A stretch of DNA of 42,569 bases from a virus. Positions 24,789 through 33,792 of this stretch are shown in pieces. The notes below the pieces were generated by a model. That model was given only the letters and a program-made list of their open reading frames with translations. It made no database searches and had not been told where the DNA came from. Where the stretch lies: positions 1-42,569 of the IMG/VR virus record IMGVR_UViG_3300009151_000135; one strand, 5' to 3'. The translations under genes and the position numbers were made by a program. Each line of letters starts with the position of its first letter. Positions within the stretch are counted from its first letter, which is position 1.

Positions 24789-26236
24789 TGTGCGGCAGTA
24801 TATTCACCCTCGAAACTCTTGACCCATGAAACACCGTTCCATAAGTATTGAACTCCTGTGTATATATTAGTTTGCCACACCATGGTATCGTGTTCTTGAT
24901 TGCTGTTGAAAATAACACGCCATACAGTTCCTGTATATTCTATAATGTCATTGGCTTGAGCCACCAACGACCCCCACACAGACGACGGACTGGTATTGAT
25001 ACTACTGCCAATATCTTCAATCACAAGATATCGTCTTCCTGCCACAGCGCCAGTGGGCACATAGGTTTGTGGATTGATAATAGCATCAAATGTGCCAGGG
25101 CTATTGGGCCTACGACTGGCAGCGGCGTTGTAGTGTGCAGTATCTGTGCTGAGATACCCGTTGCTGTCAATACCCGTGTTGCTGGGATAAGTGTCTGGAT
25201 TGTAATTGATCTGCAATAATTTTGTATCCAAACTGTTGACTGCAATAGTTCCTATCACATAGTTTCCGCTGGACTGCTGTAGGAATATTTGACTAGAACC
25301 TGCGGTATATTGTCCAGGATACAATTGGAACAGTTGTGCCCAATCTACAGGACTACCAGTGCTTGCAGGAATATCCAGAGTGGGTGCTAGGGGCACATAT
25401 CCATCTGTACCACTGTACAATCTGGCCTGTCCGTTGTACACTTGAATGGTGTAGCCTGTGATAGTGGTAGTTTCTGTAGCCAGCAGTTGACCCAAGCTGG
25501 GTGCCACTCCGTCTGTTTGTAATGTAGGATCGATGCCCAGTCCGTCTATATAGCCTGCAGGATATGCACCTGATCCCTGATGTATGTTGGTGATAATTTT
25601 TGTAATAACACCAAGATGTTTGACTTTGACTGGCGGACTGATCCATATAGGCGATTCTAAAGTCAAGCTAGCAACATCTATGGCTGTGTCAGCGCCCTGG
25701 GGAACCTGTCTGCTGGACCATGTAGTATCAGTTAGATTTAACACACTGATACTGGTCCAGTCAATGTAGTTATCTGTGGTTTGTATTTCAAGACTGGGAT
25801 TGAACAGCACCAGTATCTGTTCCAGTATTTGCAGTTTCTGATCAGTGCTTGATGCCCAGATGTCGCATTTCATTTTTAGATTAAATGGAGTTGGCATCAA
25901 ACGTTCCACTGTGTAGTTACGTCCCTGTGCTGAAGTGTATTCGCCTGCACTGTTTACATCACGTTCACGAAAATGCAATTTGCCCACATAGGTTTGATCA
26001 GCCAGTCTGTTACGATCCAGTTCTAAACCTGTGATATACACTGCTATACGGGGTATAGTACTGATGGAGTTTTCTGAATTATTGTTCAATATACTGGCAA
26101 CTTGTCGGTCAGCATCACCGTAAGTTACAGGCACTTGATGCAGTGTGCCATCACCATATTTGACCACAAAGTTACTGAACACACGAATTGTCTGTGTGAG
26201 ATATCGTCTTATCTGCCCGTCATAGAACCATTGCAT
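24770..26236 (-). CDS. 15: Tail sheath stabiliser/completion protein (T4 gp15-like)
   Basis: The first 250 residues resemble T4 gp15, the protein that caps the tail tube and sheath: WFYDGQIRRYLTQTIRVFSN, the VPVTYGDADRQVASILN segment and PRIAVYITGLELDRNRL. At 488 residues it is far longer than T4 gp15 (272). The added C-terminal part contains Trp-rich units such as NDIIEYTGTVWRVIF and YTGVQYLWNGVSWVK, similar to units in the sheath and gp14. It starts one base inside the gp14 stop codon, so translation is coupled. Role in the neck is confident; the function of the extension is unknown. Confidence 0.82.
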   Translation of the reverse strand: MQWFYDGQIRRYLTQTIRVFSNFVVKYGDGTLHQVPVTYGDADRQVASILNNNSENSISTIPRIAVYITGLELDRNRLADQTYVGKLHFRERDVNSAGEYTSAQGRNYTVERLMPTPFNLKMKCDIWASSTDQKLQILEQILVLFNPSLEIQTTDNYIDWTSISVLNLTDTTWSSRQVPQGADTAIDVASLTLESPIWISPPVKVKHLGVITKIITNIHQGSGAYPAGYIDGLGIDPTLQTDGVAPSLGQLLATETTTITGYTIQVYNGQARLYSGTDGYVPLAPTLDIPASTGSPVDWAQLFQLYPGQYTAGSSQIFLQQSSGNYVIGTIAVNSLDTKLLQINYNPDTYPSNTGIDSNGYLSTDTAHYNAAASRRPNSPGTFDAIINPQTYVPTGAVAGRRYLVIEDIGSSINTSPSSVWGSLVAQANDIIEYTGTVWRVIFNSNQEHDTMVWQTNIYTGVQYLWNGVSWVKSFEGEYTAAQWKIIL

Positions 26237-27693
26237 TAGAAATCCGCCTTAGGTCTGAGTGCAGTAGATAGACTTGATCTTTCTGCTTCTCTTGTGTTAT
26301 ATAGTGTGATGCTCCACTGTCCTGTACTAGGTATGACTTGCTGTATGCCATTGATCGTGGGCAAGTTGATTCGTAAACAAGCACTGGTAGTGCCAACTGG
26401 GCTGATATAGTTATATGAAGTGTACAGGGTTGTTGGATAATCGCTCAGTGCAAATCCCAGTGTGGTAACGCCTATTTTGATCACAGCATACTTGGCCACG
26501 CTGCCTGTCGCAAAAGTTATTCTAGTGTTGATAAATGTAGCATTTGCAACCAAGTTGACCACATCGGTAGCCACTTCGCTGTTGTAAGTGTAGTTGTTGT
26601 TGTTGATAAAACTGGTCTTGAGGGTACTGCGCGAGTCAGTCTGTGTCATGTCCATACGCACTGCATCCTCTACTTTGATCCAACTGTTGCCTTCAAATCT
26701 AAATAGTCTGTTGGGTAAAAAATCTGTTCTAAGATAAAAATCATTCTCACCGGGATATTCTGGAAACTGTATACCAAATCCAAAGGCATAGCCGTTGTCT
26801 GGAATTCCGTCGCCTATCAAATAGCCAGTGTAACCTGTGCGAACAGGAACTCCGGCATTTTCGTTTGCAAGATAATTTATCTGACTGGTATCCAGTGTTG
26901 ACTCGTCGGCTGTCTGAACCACCGGCTTGCCTGTTGCAGGATCTACAGCCAATGTATAAAATTGTCTTGTTTCGTAACCGCTTTTTGGTGCATCTGCTTG
27001 ACCTTGTGCCACCACTTGGTCGCCCACATTTACTATGGTATTGTAGTTGCTCAGTAGCTCGGCCAAGGTGGTGTTGGAACCAACTATAGGATCACCGTTG
27101 CTGTCAGCAATGGGTGCATTGAATATAGATGTAAACTGTTGTTGATTGGCCACCTTCTTGAGTTTTAATCTGTAGAGATGCGGAGCCCAGGTTACTGAAA
27201 ATCCTTCACTTGCACGACCCACATCAGTAACTTGATAGTATCTGGGCAAACTGACATTGTAATTGTTTAGGGCAAAATCATCTCGTAGATGTGGCAGTTC
27301 TAATACATCACCAGTAATGGGCTTGCGCCCTATAATTTTTTGTATGTCATTGATGTGTACAGTCATGTAGACTGTGTCATTTTCAATGAAAAGTCCAAAC
27401 TGACTAACATTAAAGTCAATGTTTTGAACTTGATATAGCCCACGAATTCTATAGATTTCTTTATCGTAGGTGCGATCTCGGTTTTCTAAAAACAGCAGAT
27501 CTTGTATGTTGGTCACGCTGGTATTGGCATAGTTGGGCTGTGCCGCAGTGGCATTTTCAGCTGATGTATTGGCACCTAGATATTTGTGCCAATACACATC
27601 AGTTCCGCCCACAGTGAACATCTCTGAGGCTTGTCGGTCAATGAACTTGTAGTCCTTGCCTTTTTCTGGTTTGTATAGGGATAAGCGTGGCAT
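26236..27693 (-). CDS. 14: Neck protein (T4 gp14-like)
   Basis: The N-terminus, MPRLSLYKPEKGKDYKFIDR followed by SEMFTVGGTDVYWHKYLG, closely follows neck protein gp14 of marine T4-like phages, which joins the portal/neck to the tail. The protein has 485 residues against 256 in T4. The central addition includes FPEYPGENDFYLRTDFLPNR and LFRFEGNSWIKVEDAVR, a unit also found in related phages. It is transcribed leftward while gp13 goes rightward. A late octamer GATAAATA on the minus strand ends eight bases before the ATG with no ribosome site between, suggesting a nearly leaderless mRNA. Confidence 0.85.
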   Translation of the reverse strand: MPRLSLYKPEKGKDYKFIDRQASEMFTVGGTDVYWHKYLGANTSAENATAAQPNYANTSVTNIQDLLFLENRDRTYDKEIYRIRGLYQVQNIDFNVSQFGLFIENDTVYMTVHINDIQKIIGRKPITGDVLELPHLRDDFALNNYNVSLPRYYQVTDVGRASEGFSVTWAPHLYRLKLKKVANQQQFTSIFNAPIADSNGDPIVGSNTTLAELLSNYNTIVNVGDQVVAQGQADAPKSGYETRQFYTLAVDPATGKPVVQTADESTLDTSQINYLANENAGVPVRTGYTGYLIGDGIPDNGYAFGFGIQFPEYPGENDFYLRTDFLPNRLFRFEGNSWIKVEDAVRMDMTQTDSRSTLKTSFINNNNYTYNSEVATDVVNLVANATFINTRITFATGSVAKYAVIKIGVTTLGFALSDYPTTLYTSYNYISPVGTTSACLRINLPTINGIQQVIPSTGQWSITLYNTREAERSSLSTALRPKADF

Positions 27694-27700
27694 AGTAACA

Positions 27701-27708
27701 TATTTATC
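27701..27708 (-). promoter_or_regulatory. Late promoter octamer GATAAATA for gp14 operon
   Basis: The minus-strand octamer predicts transcription start at about 27695, two bases before the gp14 ATG. It would drive gp14, gp15, the NUDIX gene and the DUF6065-like gene. Confidence 0.7.
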
Positions 27709-27712
27709 GATA

Positions 27713-27720
27713 GCTAAATA
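27713..27720 (+). promoter_or_regulatory. Late promoter octamer GCTAAATA for gp13
   Basis: The octamer lies five bases from the opposing octamer for gp14, forming a divergent late promoter pair. The predicted start at about 27726 leaves a 13-base leader with CGAGG before gp13. Confidence 0.65.
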
Positions 27721-27738
27721 TAGTACGAGGACAATTAT

Positions 27739-28527
27739 ATGGCAGATTCACTACCGTCAAGCACCCAAAGTACATCAACTGTAGAGCGTAACAAAGTATT
27801 TGAGTACGTCAAACTCATGCTGGGCGATGGTATGGTTGAAGTAGAACTTGATCCCGTTCACTATGAGATGGCTCTAGATCGTGCCCTAAATAGAATGCGT
27901 CAGCGCAGTCCCAACGCTGTAGAAGAAAGCTACATGTTTTTAGAACTAATACAGGACGAAAATGAATACAGATTACCTGATGAAGTTATCACAGTACGTC
28001 AAGTGTTTCGTAGAGCTATTGGCTCAAGAACTGGTATTGGTGCAGGCGGTACGCTATTTGAGCCGTTTAATCTAGCATATACCAATACCTATTTGATGAG
28101 TGGAAGTATGATGGGCGGATTGGCCACATACGATGCATTTGCTGGCTATCAGAAACTAGTGGGGCGTATGTTTGGTAGTTATATAGAATTCCTTTGGAAG
28201 CCTACCACACACATTTTGAACATTTTACAACGTCCTTTTGCACAGGGCGAACAGATTCTAGTGCAGACCTATAACTATCGCCCTGACTGGGTATTGTTAC
28301 AAGATCCGTACGCCAAACAATGGATACGTGATTACACTTTGGCCACTAGTAAAGAAATGCTGGGCGAGGCACGTAGCAAGTTTGGATCAATATCGGGTCC
28401 TAGCAGTCCTGTAACATTGAACGGAACTGCACTAAAAAGCGAAGCCAAAGAGATGATTGAAAAATTGGACAAGGAATTAGAAATGCTAGTTCCCGGCGGT
28501 TCGGGCTATTATTTCGTAATAGGTTAA
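27739..28527 (+). CDS. 13: Neck protein (T4 gp13-like)
   Basis: The 262-residue protein carries blocks typical of gp13 in marine T4-like phages: YVKLMLGDGMVEVELDPVHY, EESYMFLELIQDENEYRLPD, the run GGTLFEPFNLAYTNTYL, YQKLVGRMFGSYIEF and QWIRDYTLATSKEMLGEARS. It forms part of the neck that seals the filled head and docks the tail. Length is normal for this group. It is separated from its usual partner gp14 by a change of strand. A GAGG ribosome site lies eight bases before the ATG. Confidence 0.87.
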   Translation: MADSLPSSTQSTSTVERNKVFEYVKLMLGDGMVEVELDPVHYEMALDRALNRMRQRSPNAVEESYMFLELIQDENEYRLPDEVITVRQVFRRAIGSRTGIGAGGTLFEPFNLAYTNTYLMSGSMMGGLATYDAFAGYQKLVGRMFGSYIEFLWKPTTHILNILQRPFAQGEQILVQTYNYRPDWVLLQDPYAKQWIRDYTLATSKEMLGEARSKFGSISGPSSPVTLNGTALKSEAKEMIEKLDKELEMLVPGGSGYYFVIG

Positions 28528-28535
28528 AAAATATA

Positions 28536-28565
28536 TTGACCCCTGTAATAAAAGTGTTATATACT
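28536..28565 (+). promoter_or_regulatory. Sigma70-like promoter for dNMP kinase
   Basis: TTGACC and TATACT are separated by 18 bases, with a predicted start near 28572. No late octamer is present, so this gene is probably expressed early or middle, unlike its structural neighbours. Confidence 0.65.
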
Positions 28566-28582
28566 AGCACTACTTACAGGGG
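28540..28582 (+). repeat. Perfect 9-bp inverted repeat over dNMP kinase promoter and ribosome site
   Basis: CCCCTGTAA (28540-28548) and TTACAGGGG (28574-28582) flank the -10 box; the right arm contains the ribosome site AGGGG. A transcript from upstream could fold and hide the ribosome site, whereas one starting at about 28572 would lack the left arm. Alternatively the repeat is an operator. Confidence 0.75.
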
Positions 28583-28588
28583 ATTCTT

Positions 28589-29278
28589 ATGATCATAGGT
28601 GTGTGCGGTTTTATTGGCTCGGGCAAAGATACTATTGCAGATTATCTAACTAACTTTCACGGGTTTAGACGAGAATCATTTGCCAACAGTCTTAAGGATG
28701 CTGTCAGCGCAGTGTTTGGTTGGGACAGAACCATGCTGGAAGGCCGCACAAAACAGGCCCGTGAATGGCGAGAACAAGTGGATCCTTGGTGGGCCGAAAG
28801 ACTGGGCATGCCACATTTGACTCCGCGTTGGATCTTGCAATACTGGGGTACAGAAGTTTGCCGTCAGGGATTCCACGATGACATGTGGATTGCGGCACTG
28901 GAAAACAAACTGCGCACAAGTACAGACAATATTGTTATTAGTGATTGCCGATTCCCTAACGAAATCAAATCAATCAAAAGTGCAGGTGGACAAATTGTGT
29001 GTGTCGAACGCGGTATTCAACCACATTGGTTGGACATTGCTGTACAGGCAAATCGAGGCAGTGCCAATGCACAAGACTGGTTAAAAACTGAAATGATCCA
29101 CGCAAGTGAAACTGCTTGGGTTGGTACTAGTTTTGATGCTGTGCTCAATAACAATGGCACTATTGACGATCTTTATCAACAGGTCAAACTGCTTATAGAT
29201 CCGGAACTAGATCACCTTGACGCCAACGAACGCCCTCTTTATGTAGGACTCTCTGACAGTTTGCACATACAGTCTTGA
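28589..29278 (+). CDS. 1: Deoxynucleoside monophosphate kinase (T4 gp1-like)
   Basis: The 229-residue protein has a P-loop G7-F-I-G-S-G-K-D14 and the dNMP kinase features FANSLKDAVSAVFGWDR, WILQYWGTEVCRQGF, ENKL and VISDCRFPNE. T4 gene 1 product (241 residues) phosphorylates dTMP, dGMP and hydroxymethyl-dCMP to diphosphates for DNA synthesis. This gene sits alone among structural genes and has its own sigma70-like promoter. The end overlaps the opposite-strand HNH gene by 86 bases. Whether a modified base is a substrate cannot be read here. Confidence 0.92.
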   Translation: MIIGVCGFIGSGKDTIADYLTNFHGFRRESFANSLKDAVSAVFGWDRTMLEGRTKQAREWREQVDPWWAERLGMPHLTPRWILQYWGTEVCRQGFHDDMWIAALENKLRTSTDNIVISDCRFPNEIKSIKSAGGQIVCVERGIQPHWLDIAVQANRGSANAQDWLKTEMIHASETAWVGTSFDAVLNNNGTIDDLYQQVKLLIDPELDHLDANERPLYVGLSDSLHIQS

Positions 29279-29519
29279 GATTTGCATGATGGCAATTGTC
29301 TAAATTGCCATCAACATGAAACACAGCAAACACTTCTTTGTGCTGTGACTTAAACCCGCATTTATCGCAACTGAGTTTTACTTTGTATCCAGCACGAAGC
29401 CATCGTGCTGTTCCTTTGCCACCAAGGCAAGTTTCACACTTACGTCTGTAGTAAGTACGTCCGTTTTTGTGATAATTAACAGCGGCTGGCCTTAGGCCGC
29501 ACATACACAGTGGTCTCAT
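29193..29519 (-). CDS. HNH-type zinc-binding endonuclease-like protein
   Basis: The 108-residue protein has two zinc-binding parts: CMCG...CETC near the N-terminus, then CDKCGF and CANC enclosing an HNH-like core with FHVDGN, a following N, and HHANLKTVCANC. This order fits small HNH nucleases. Phage genes of this kind are often mobile homing endonucleases, though some aid packaging. It is antisense to the last 86 bases of the dNMP kinase gene. A minus-strand octamer CTTAAATA ends six bases before the ATG, and there is no ribosome site at normal spacing, so leaderless late expression is possible. Confidence 0.72.
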   Translation of the reverse strand: MRPLCMCGLRPAAVNYHKNGRTYYRRKCETCLGGKGTARWLRAGYKVKLSCDKCGFKSQHKEVFAVFHVDGNLDNCHHANLKTVCANCQRVLHKEGVRWRQGDLVPDL

Positions 29520-29524
29520 ACAAT

Positions 29525-29532
29525 TATTTAAG
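29525..29532 (-). promoter_or_regulatory. Late promoter-like octamer CTTAAATA
   Basis: The minus-strand octamer is separated from the HNH gene ATG by five bases, which puts the predicted transcript start exactly on the A of the ATG. Confidence 0.45.
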
Positions 29533-29584
29533 CCTTTTTATCCCCTTTTTGTGGTAGTATAACTGCACCAAAAAGTCCAAATGC

Positions 29585-29592
29585 CATAAATA
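29585..29592 (+). promoter_or_regulatory. Late promoter octamer CATAAATA for tail sheath
   Basis: The predicted start at about 29598 gives a 27-base leader with TGGAG before the sheath ATG. It likely drives sheath and tube genes up to the terminator at 33793. Confidence 0.75.
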
Positions 29593-29624
29593 CATTAACA
29601 GCATGTCATCATGGAGATAACACA

Positions 29625-32600
29625 ATGGCTCAATTAAGTTCACCAGGAATTAGCGTAACGGTTGTAAATGAATCGTTCTATACACCCGCTGCCCCAGGTA
29701 CCATACCCCTAATCGTAGTAGCTTCACAAGCAAACAAAGCAAATTCAGCTGGCACAGGAATTGCCCCGGGCACGTTGGCTGCCAACGCTGGTGTAGTATA
29801 TACACTGACCAGCCAAGCAGACCTAGGTGCCACATTTGGTGTACCTTACTTTCAAACAGACGCCAGCAACAATCCAGTAAATGCAGGTGAGATCAATGAA
29901 TACGGTCTACAAGCTGCCTACAGTTTCTTGGGTGTTAGCAATCAAGCCTATGTGGTACGTGCTCCAGTTGACCTCGGACAACTGACAGGATCAACCAGCA
30001 TACCAGTAGGTTCGCCAACAGCCGGTACATATTGGTGGAACACAACTGCCACAAACTATGGTGTATTTGAATGGAATGCCAATGCGGCAACTGCAACAAA
30101 CGGACAAACATTTCAAGAACAGCAGTCAATAGGCAATCTGTTAGTTATTACCAACACAGCATACCTAAGTCCGTCAACAGGGTTTGATGGGTTAGATGTG
30201 TATGATAGCCCATTGGCCAGCTACGGAGCTTCAGGTAACTATGCCGTGGTTGCAAATTCATCAGCAACCAACACACATATTCTATGGTACAAAACAAAAA
30301 ATACAGCAAACGACGGTACAGGTGGCTCAACTATTGCTGTCAGCAACAGTAGTTGGGTACAAGTTGGTACAACTGCTTGGGCCAAATCACAGCCAACTAT
30401 CACTTCAACTGCACCAAGTCCAACATTTACTGCCAGTCAAACAATAATAATCAATGCCAACACAATCACCAATGCTGGCACAACGCTGGCAGGTTTGTCC
30501 ACAGCGATCAACGCCAGCTCAGCATTGACCTCAGCAGGTATCACATCTAGTGTGCGCAACGGTTTCCTAAATATCTATTCAACCGGTGCTCAGGTTACTA
30601 TCGCAGCCGGCACAATGTCGTTGACCACACTGGGTATTACAGCTGGTACATATAATCCACCAGTGTTGGTTATTGCACCGCATTATCAAGTTCCACAATT
30701 CGGCAATTATTCATCAGGCACACTGACCGGCACTACAGGATTCCCGTCAGGTTCAGTATGGATCAAAACAACTACAGTCAATCTAGGCGCCAACTTCAAT
30801 ATCAGTTTGTACAATGGTACAACTGCCAGCTGGATACAACAAACTTCAGTTACACAGTTGTATGCCAACAATCAGTCAGCGATGGCTGCATTGGATCCAT
30901 TAGGTGGCGGTGCAAACATACCAGTGGGACAAGTTTATGTCAAGTTTAACGATACAGAATCACTCACAACAATCAACAGCATCAACTATCCAACCTACGC
31001 CAACTATAAAATTTACTATCGTGCGTCAACAGGTGCTACAACTGTAACATCTAATATCATCACAGCAAGTACATTTACTAGCGGTTCGAACACAATCGTA
31101 GCTGTGGCATCTAGTCAGATAGGCAGTTCTACACTAACATCAGCACCACAAGTGAGTGGTGCGGCAGTTACATTTACTGCTTCGGGCAACGCTACATCAG
31201 ATGCACAGGCATTTGTGGCCGCGTTCAATGCCGCTGTACAAACATTGACCAACGTGGTAGCCAGCATTAATGCAAACAATCAGATTGTTATATCTCATAC
31301 ACAGGGTGGTGACATACGCTTTACTGATGGTACTAACACTCCGCTAAACAAGGCCTTTACCACAAGTGGCACTATCAGTATCAGCAATTTCTTTGCCGCT
31401 CCTGATTCAACAGGCAGCGACGGCAAGTATTTGGTATCAGCATGGGCCAATACACTGTCAATCTCTAGTAATACTCCTTGGGTAACAGTGAGCCCAACAG
31501 CACCTACATCAACTCCTGCCAACGGTACCCTATGGTATGACACAGTGATCACTGATTTAGACATCATGATCAATGATGGCACACGCTGGAGAGGCTACTG
31601 CTCAACTGCAGGAAAAGTTGTTGTCAACCAAGGTGTTGGCTATGCAAACAGTGCCACAACTACAGACATCAATGGTCCTATTATTTCTGCTACACAACCG
31701 ACCACTAACTCATCAGGTGCAAGTTTACAGCACGGTGATTTATGGTTAAATTCAAGCAATACAGAAGCTTGGCCAACGCTGTACACATGGAATGCATTGA
31801 CCAAAGTATGGGTACTGATTGTCAACAGCGATCATACCACACAAAATGGTATTGTATTCGCCGATGCTCGCTGGTATGACGACAGCACCAACTCGGCCAG
31901 CGCAAAAACAGGCGCAGCCAGTCCACAAACTATTGCAGGCGCCGCAACTGGCACACTGATTACTAGTGACTTTGTAGATTTTGACTGTCCTAATCCAGCA
32001 CTGTATCCAAAAGGTATGTTGTTGTGGAACACACGTCGTTCAGGATTCAACGTTAAGAAGTATGTTACTAATTATGTTAATGTGGCCGCTCAAAACACAA
32101 TCCTAAGTGGTTCTCCTTACATGACTTATTACTATCCAGATCGTTGGGTAACAGCAAGTCCTAATGATTATTTAGGTGTAGGACAGTTTGGCCGTAAGAG
32201 TCAACGTGCAGTGGTGGTAGCATCATTGAACGGATTGATCAACAGCAATCAAAACATGCGTAACGAAGACAGTCTCACTTACGATTTACTATGTTGCCCA
32301 GGATATATTGAAACAACCAGTTCTTTGGTTAATTTAAACACAGGACGCGGTCTACTATCATTTATCGTAGCAGATGCTCCGGCACGTTTGACACCAGATG
32401 CAACAAGCCTAAGTGCTTGGGGCAGTAACTCAAAGAATGCCACAGGTGACGGTGAAATTGGTCTGATTACAACTGACAGTAATACAGCAGTATATTATCC
32501 ATGGGGTGAAACCACTGACTTGTACGGCAACAATATTGCTGTACCTCCAAGCCATATCATGCTACGCACAATCGCACTAAGCGACAACGTGAGTTATCCA

Positions 32601-33143
32601 TGGTTTGCACCAGCAGGTGTACGTCGCGGTGGAGTTACCAATGCAAACTCAGTTGGTTACATTGTTGGACAAACAGGTGTGTTTATGCCAACATCACTAA
32701 ACACAGGACAACGCGATACGCTGGCCAAAGTACAGGTTAATCCTATTACCTATATTGGTGGCACAGGTCTAGTTGTATATGGGCAGTTTACACGTTCGTT
32801 AGTTGCCAGTGCAGTGAATCGTATCAATGTGGCACGTTTGGTAATTTATCTACGCTACCAGTTGAATGCTATTGCTAAACCATATGTATTTGAACCAAAC
32901 GATACAATTACACGTAACTCAATCAAACAACAAATTGAAAAATTAATGCTGAATCTCACAGGAGAACGAGCCTTGTACGATTACTTGATAGTATGCGATA
33001 CAACTAACAATACTCCGAGCAGAATAGATGCTAATGAGTTACACGTTGATATAGCTATTGAGCCAGTCAAGGCAGTGGAATTTATTTACATTCCATTACG
33101 TTTAGAGAACACTGGCGCTATTGCTGGTTTAGGTAGCAAATAA
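29625..33143 (+). CDS. 18: Contractile tail sheath protein (T4 gp18-like), enlarged
   Basis: The N-terminus LSSPGISVTVVNESFYTPAA with LGATFGVPYF, GLQAAYSFLGVSNQAYVVRA matches contractile sheath subunits. The C-terminus, with PITYIGGTGLVVYGQFTRS, RINVARLVIYLRYQL and IEPVKAVEFIYIPLRL, is the sheath core fold. At 1172 residues it far exceeds T4 gp18 (659). The extra 500 or so residues lie between about 120 and 770 and include four Trp-containing units: GTYWWNT...FEWN (about 134), SGSVWIKT...LYNGTTASW (about 375), GTLWYDT...NDGTRWRGY (about 633) and HGDLWLNS...YTWN..TKVW (about 700). These would decorate the outside of the tail. Confidence 0.92.
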   Translation: MAQLSSPGISVTVVNESFYTPAAPGTIPLIVVASQANKANSAGTGIAPGTLAANAGVVYTLTSQADLGATFGVPYFQTDASNNPVNAGEINEYGLQAAYSFLGVSNQAYVVRAPVDLGQLTGSTSIPVGSPTAGTYWWNTTATNYGVFEWNANAATATNGQTFQEQQSIGNLLVITNTAYLSPSTGFDGLDVYDSPLASYGASGNYAVVANSSATNTHILWYKTKNTANDGTGGSTIAVSNSSWVQVGTTAWAKSQPTITSTAPSPTFTASQTIIINANTITNAGTTLAGLSTAINASSALTSAGITSSVRNGFLNIYSTGAQVTIAAGTMSLTTLGITAGTYNPPVLVIAPHYQVPQFGNYSSGTLTGTTGFPSGSVWIKTTTVNLGANFNISLYNGTTASWIQQTSVTQLYANNQSAMAALDPLGGGANIPVGQVYVKFNDTESLTTINSINYPTYANYKIYYRASTGATTVTSNIITASTFTSGSNTIVAVASSQIGSSTLTSAPQVSGAAVTFTASGNATSDAQAFVAAFNAAVQTLTNVVASINANNQIVISHTQGGDIRFTDGTNTPLNKAFTTSGTISISNFFAAPDSTGSDGKYLVSAWANTLSISSNTPWVTVSPTAPTSTPANGTLWYDTVITDLDIMINDGTRWRGYCSTAGKVVVNQGVGYANSATTTDINGPIISATQPTTNSSGASLQHGDLWLNSSNTEAWPTLYTWNALTKVWVLIVNSDHTTQNGIVFADARWYDDSTNSASAKTGAASPQTIAGAATGTLITSDFVDFDCPNPALYPKGMLLWNTRRSGFNVKKYVTNYVNVAAQNTILSGSPYMTYYYPDRWVTASPNDYLGVGQFGRKSQRAVVVASLNGLINSNQNMRNEDSLTYDLLCCPGYIETTSSLVNLNTGRGLLSFIVADAPARLTPDATSLSAWGSNSKNATGDGEIGLITTDSNTAVYYPWGETTDLYGNNIAVPPSHIMLRTIALSDNVSYPWFAPAGVRRGGVTNANSVGYIVGQTGVFMPTSLNTGQRDTLAKVQVNPITYIGGTGLVVYGQFTRSLVASAVNRINVARLVIYLRYQLNAIAKPYVFEPNDTITRNSIKQQIEKLMLNLTGERALYDYLIVCDTTNNTPSRIDANELHVDIAIEPVKAVEFIYIPLRLENTGAIAGLGSK

Positions 33144-33155
33144 AGGAGAAATTAA

Positions 33156-33788
33156 ATGGCAATCGCGGCACTATCAAACTTCACAGTACCATTAGCTTCA
33201 GATCAAAGCGCGGCTTCACAGGGCATGTTGATGCCAAAGTTAAAATATAGATTTCGTATCATGTTTGAAAACTTTGGTGTAAGCACTCCTACAACTGAGC
33301 TGACAAAGCAAGTTGCAGAAGCATCTCGCCCACAGGTCAAATTTACTGATCAAGTTATTGAAATCTACAACAGCAAAATCCACTATGCAGGCAAGCCAAG
33401 CTGGGAACCAATTCCTATCAAACTACGTGATGATGTCACTGGTGCTGTTAGCAAGCTAGTAGGCGAACAAAATCAGAAACAGTTTGACTTCTTTGAACAA
33501 AGTTCAGCGGCGTCAGCTGGTGATTACAAGTTTACCATGCGTATTGAAATTCTAGACGGAGGCAACGGCAATGTTGCTCCGGGTGTACTAGAAACATGGT
33601 TATGTTATGGATGCTATGTTGAATCAACTAACTGGCAAGATTTAAAATATAGTGAACAAGGTCCAGCTATGATCGACTTATCAATACGTTTTGACAATGC
33701 GGTACAAACTGCGCCTGTTCCAGCTATCGGTAGTCCAACACCGGTAATGAACAATGTTAAAACTGGTCGCAACGTACTAGGTTCATAA
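33156..33788 (+). CDS. 19: Tail tube protein (T4 gp19-like)
   Basis: The 210-residue protein follows the sheath gene by 12 bases with AAGGAG before the ATG. The PKLKYRFRIMFENFG strand, VTKQ-type helix (TELTKQVAEASRPQVKF), VIEIYNSKIHYAGKPSWEPI and YKFTMRIEILDGG are typical of the tube subunit in marine T4-like phages. It forms the inner tube through which DNA passes. It is longer than T4 gp19 (163), with a low-complexity Pro/Val tail. A terminator follows five bases after its stop. Confidence 0.87.
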   Translation: MAIAALSNFTVPLASDQSAASQGMLMPKLKYRFRIMFENFGVSTPTTELTKQVAEASRPQVKFTDQVIEIYNSKIHYAGKPSWEPIPIKLRDDVTGAVSKLVGEQNQKQFDFFEQSSAASAGDYKFTMRIEILDGGNGNVAPGVLETWLCYGCYVESTNWQDLKYSEQGPAMIDLSIRFDNAVQTAPVPAIGSPTPVMNNVKTGRNVLGS

Positions 33789-33792
33789 AACT

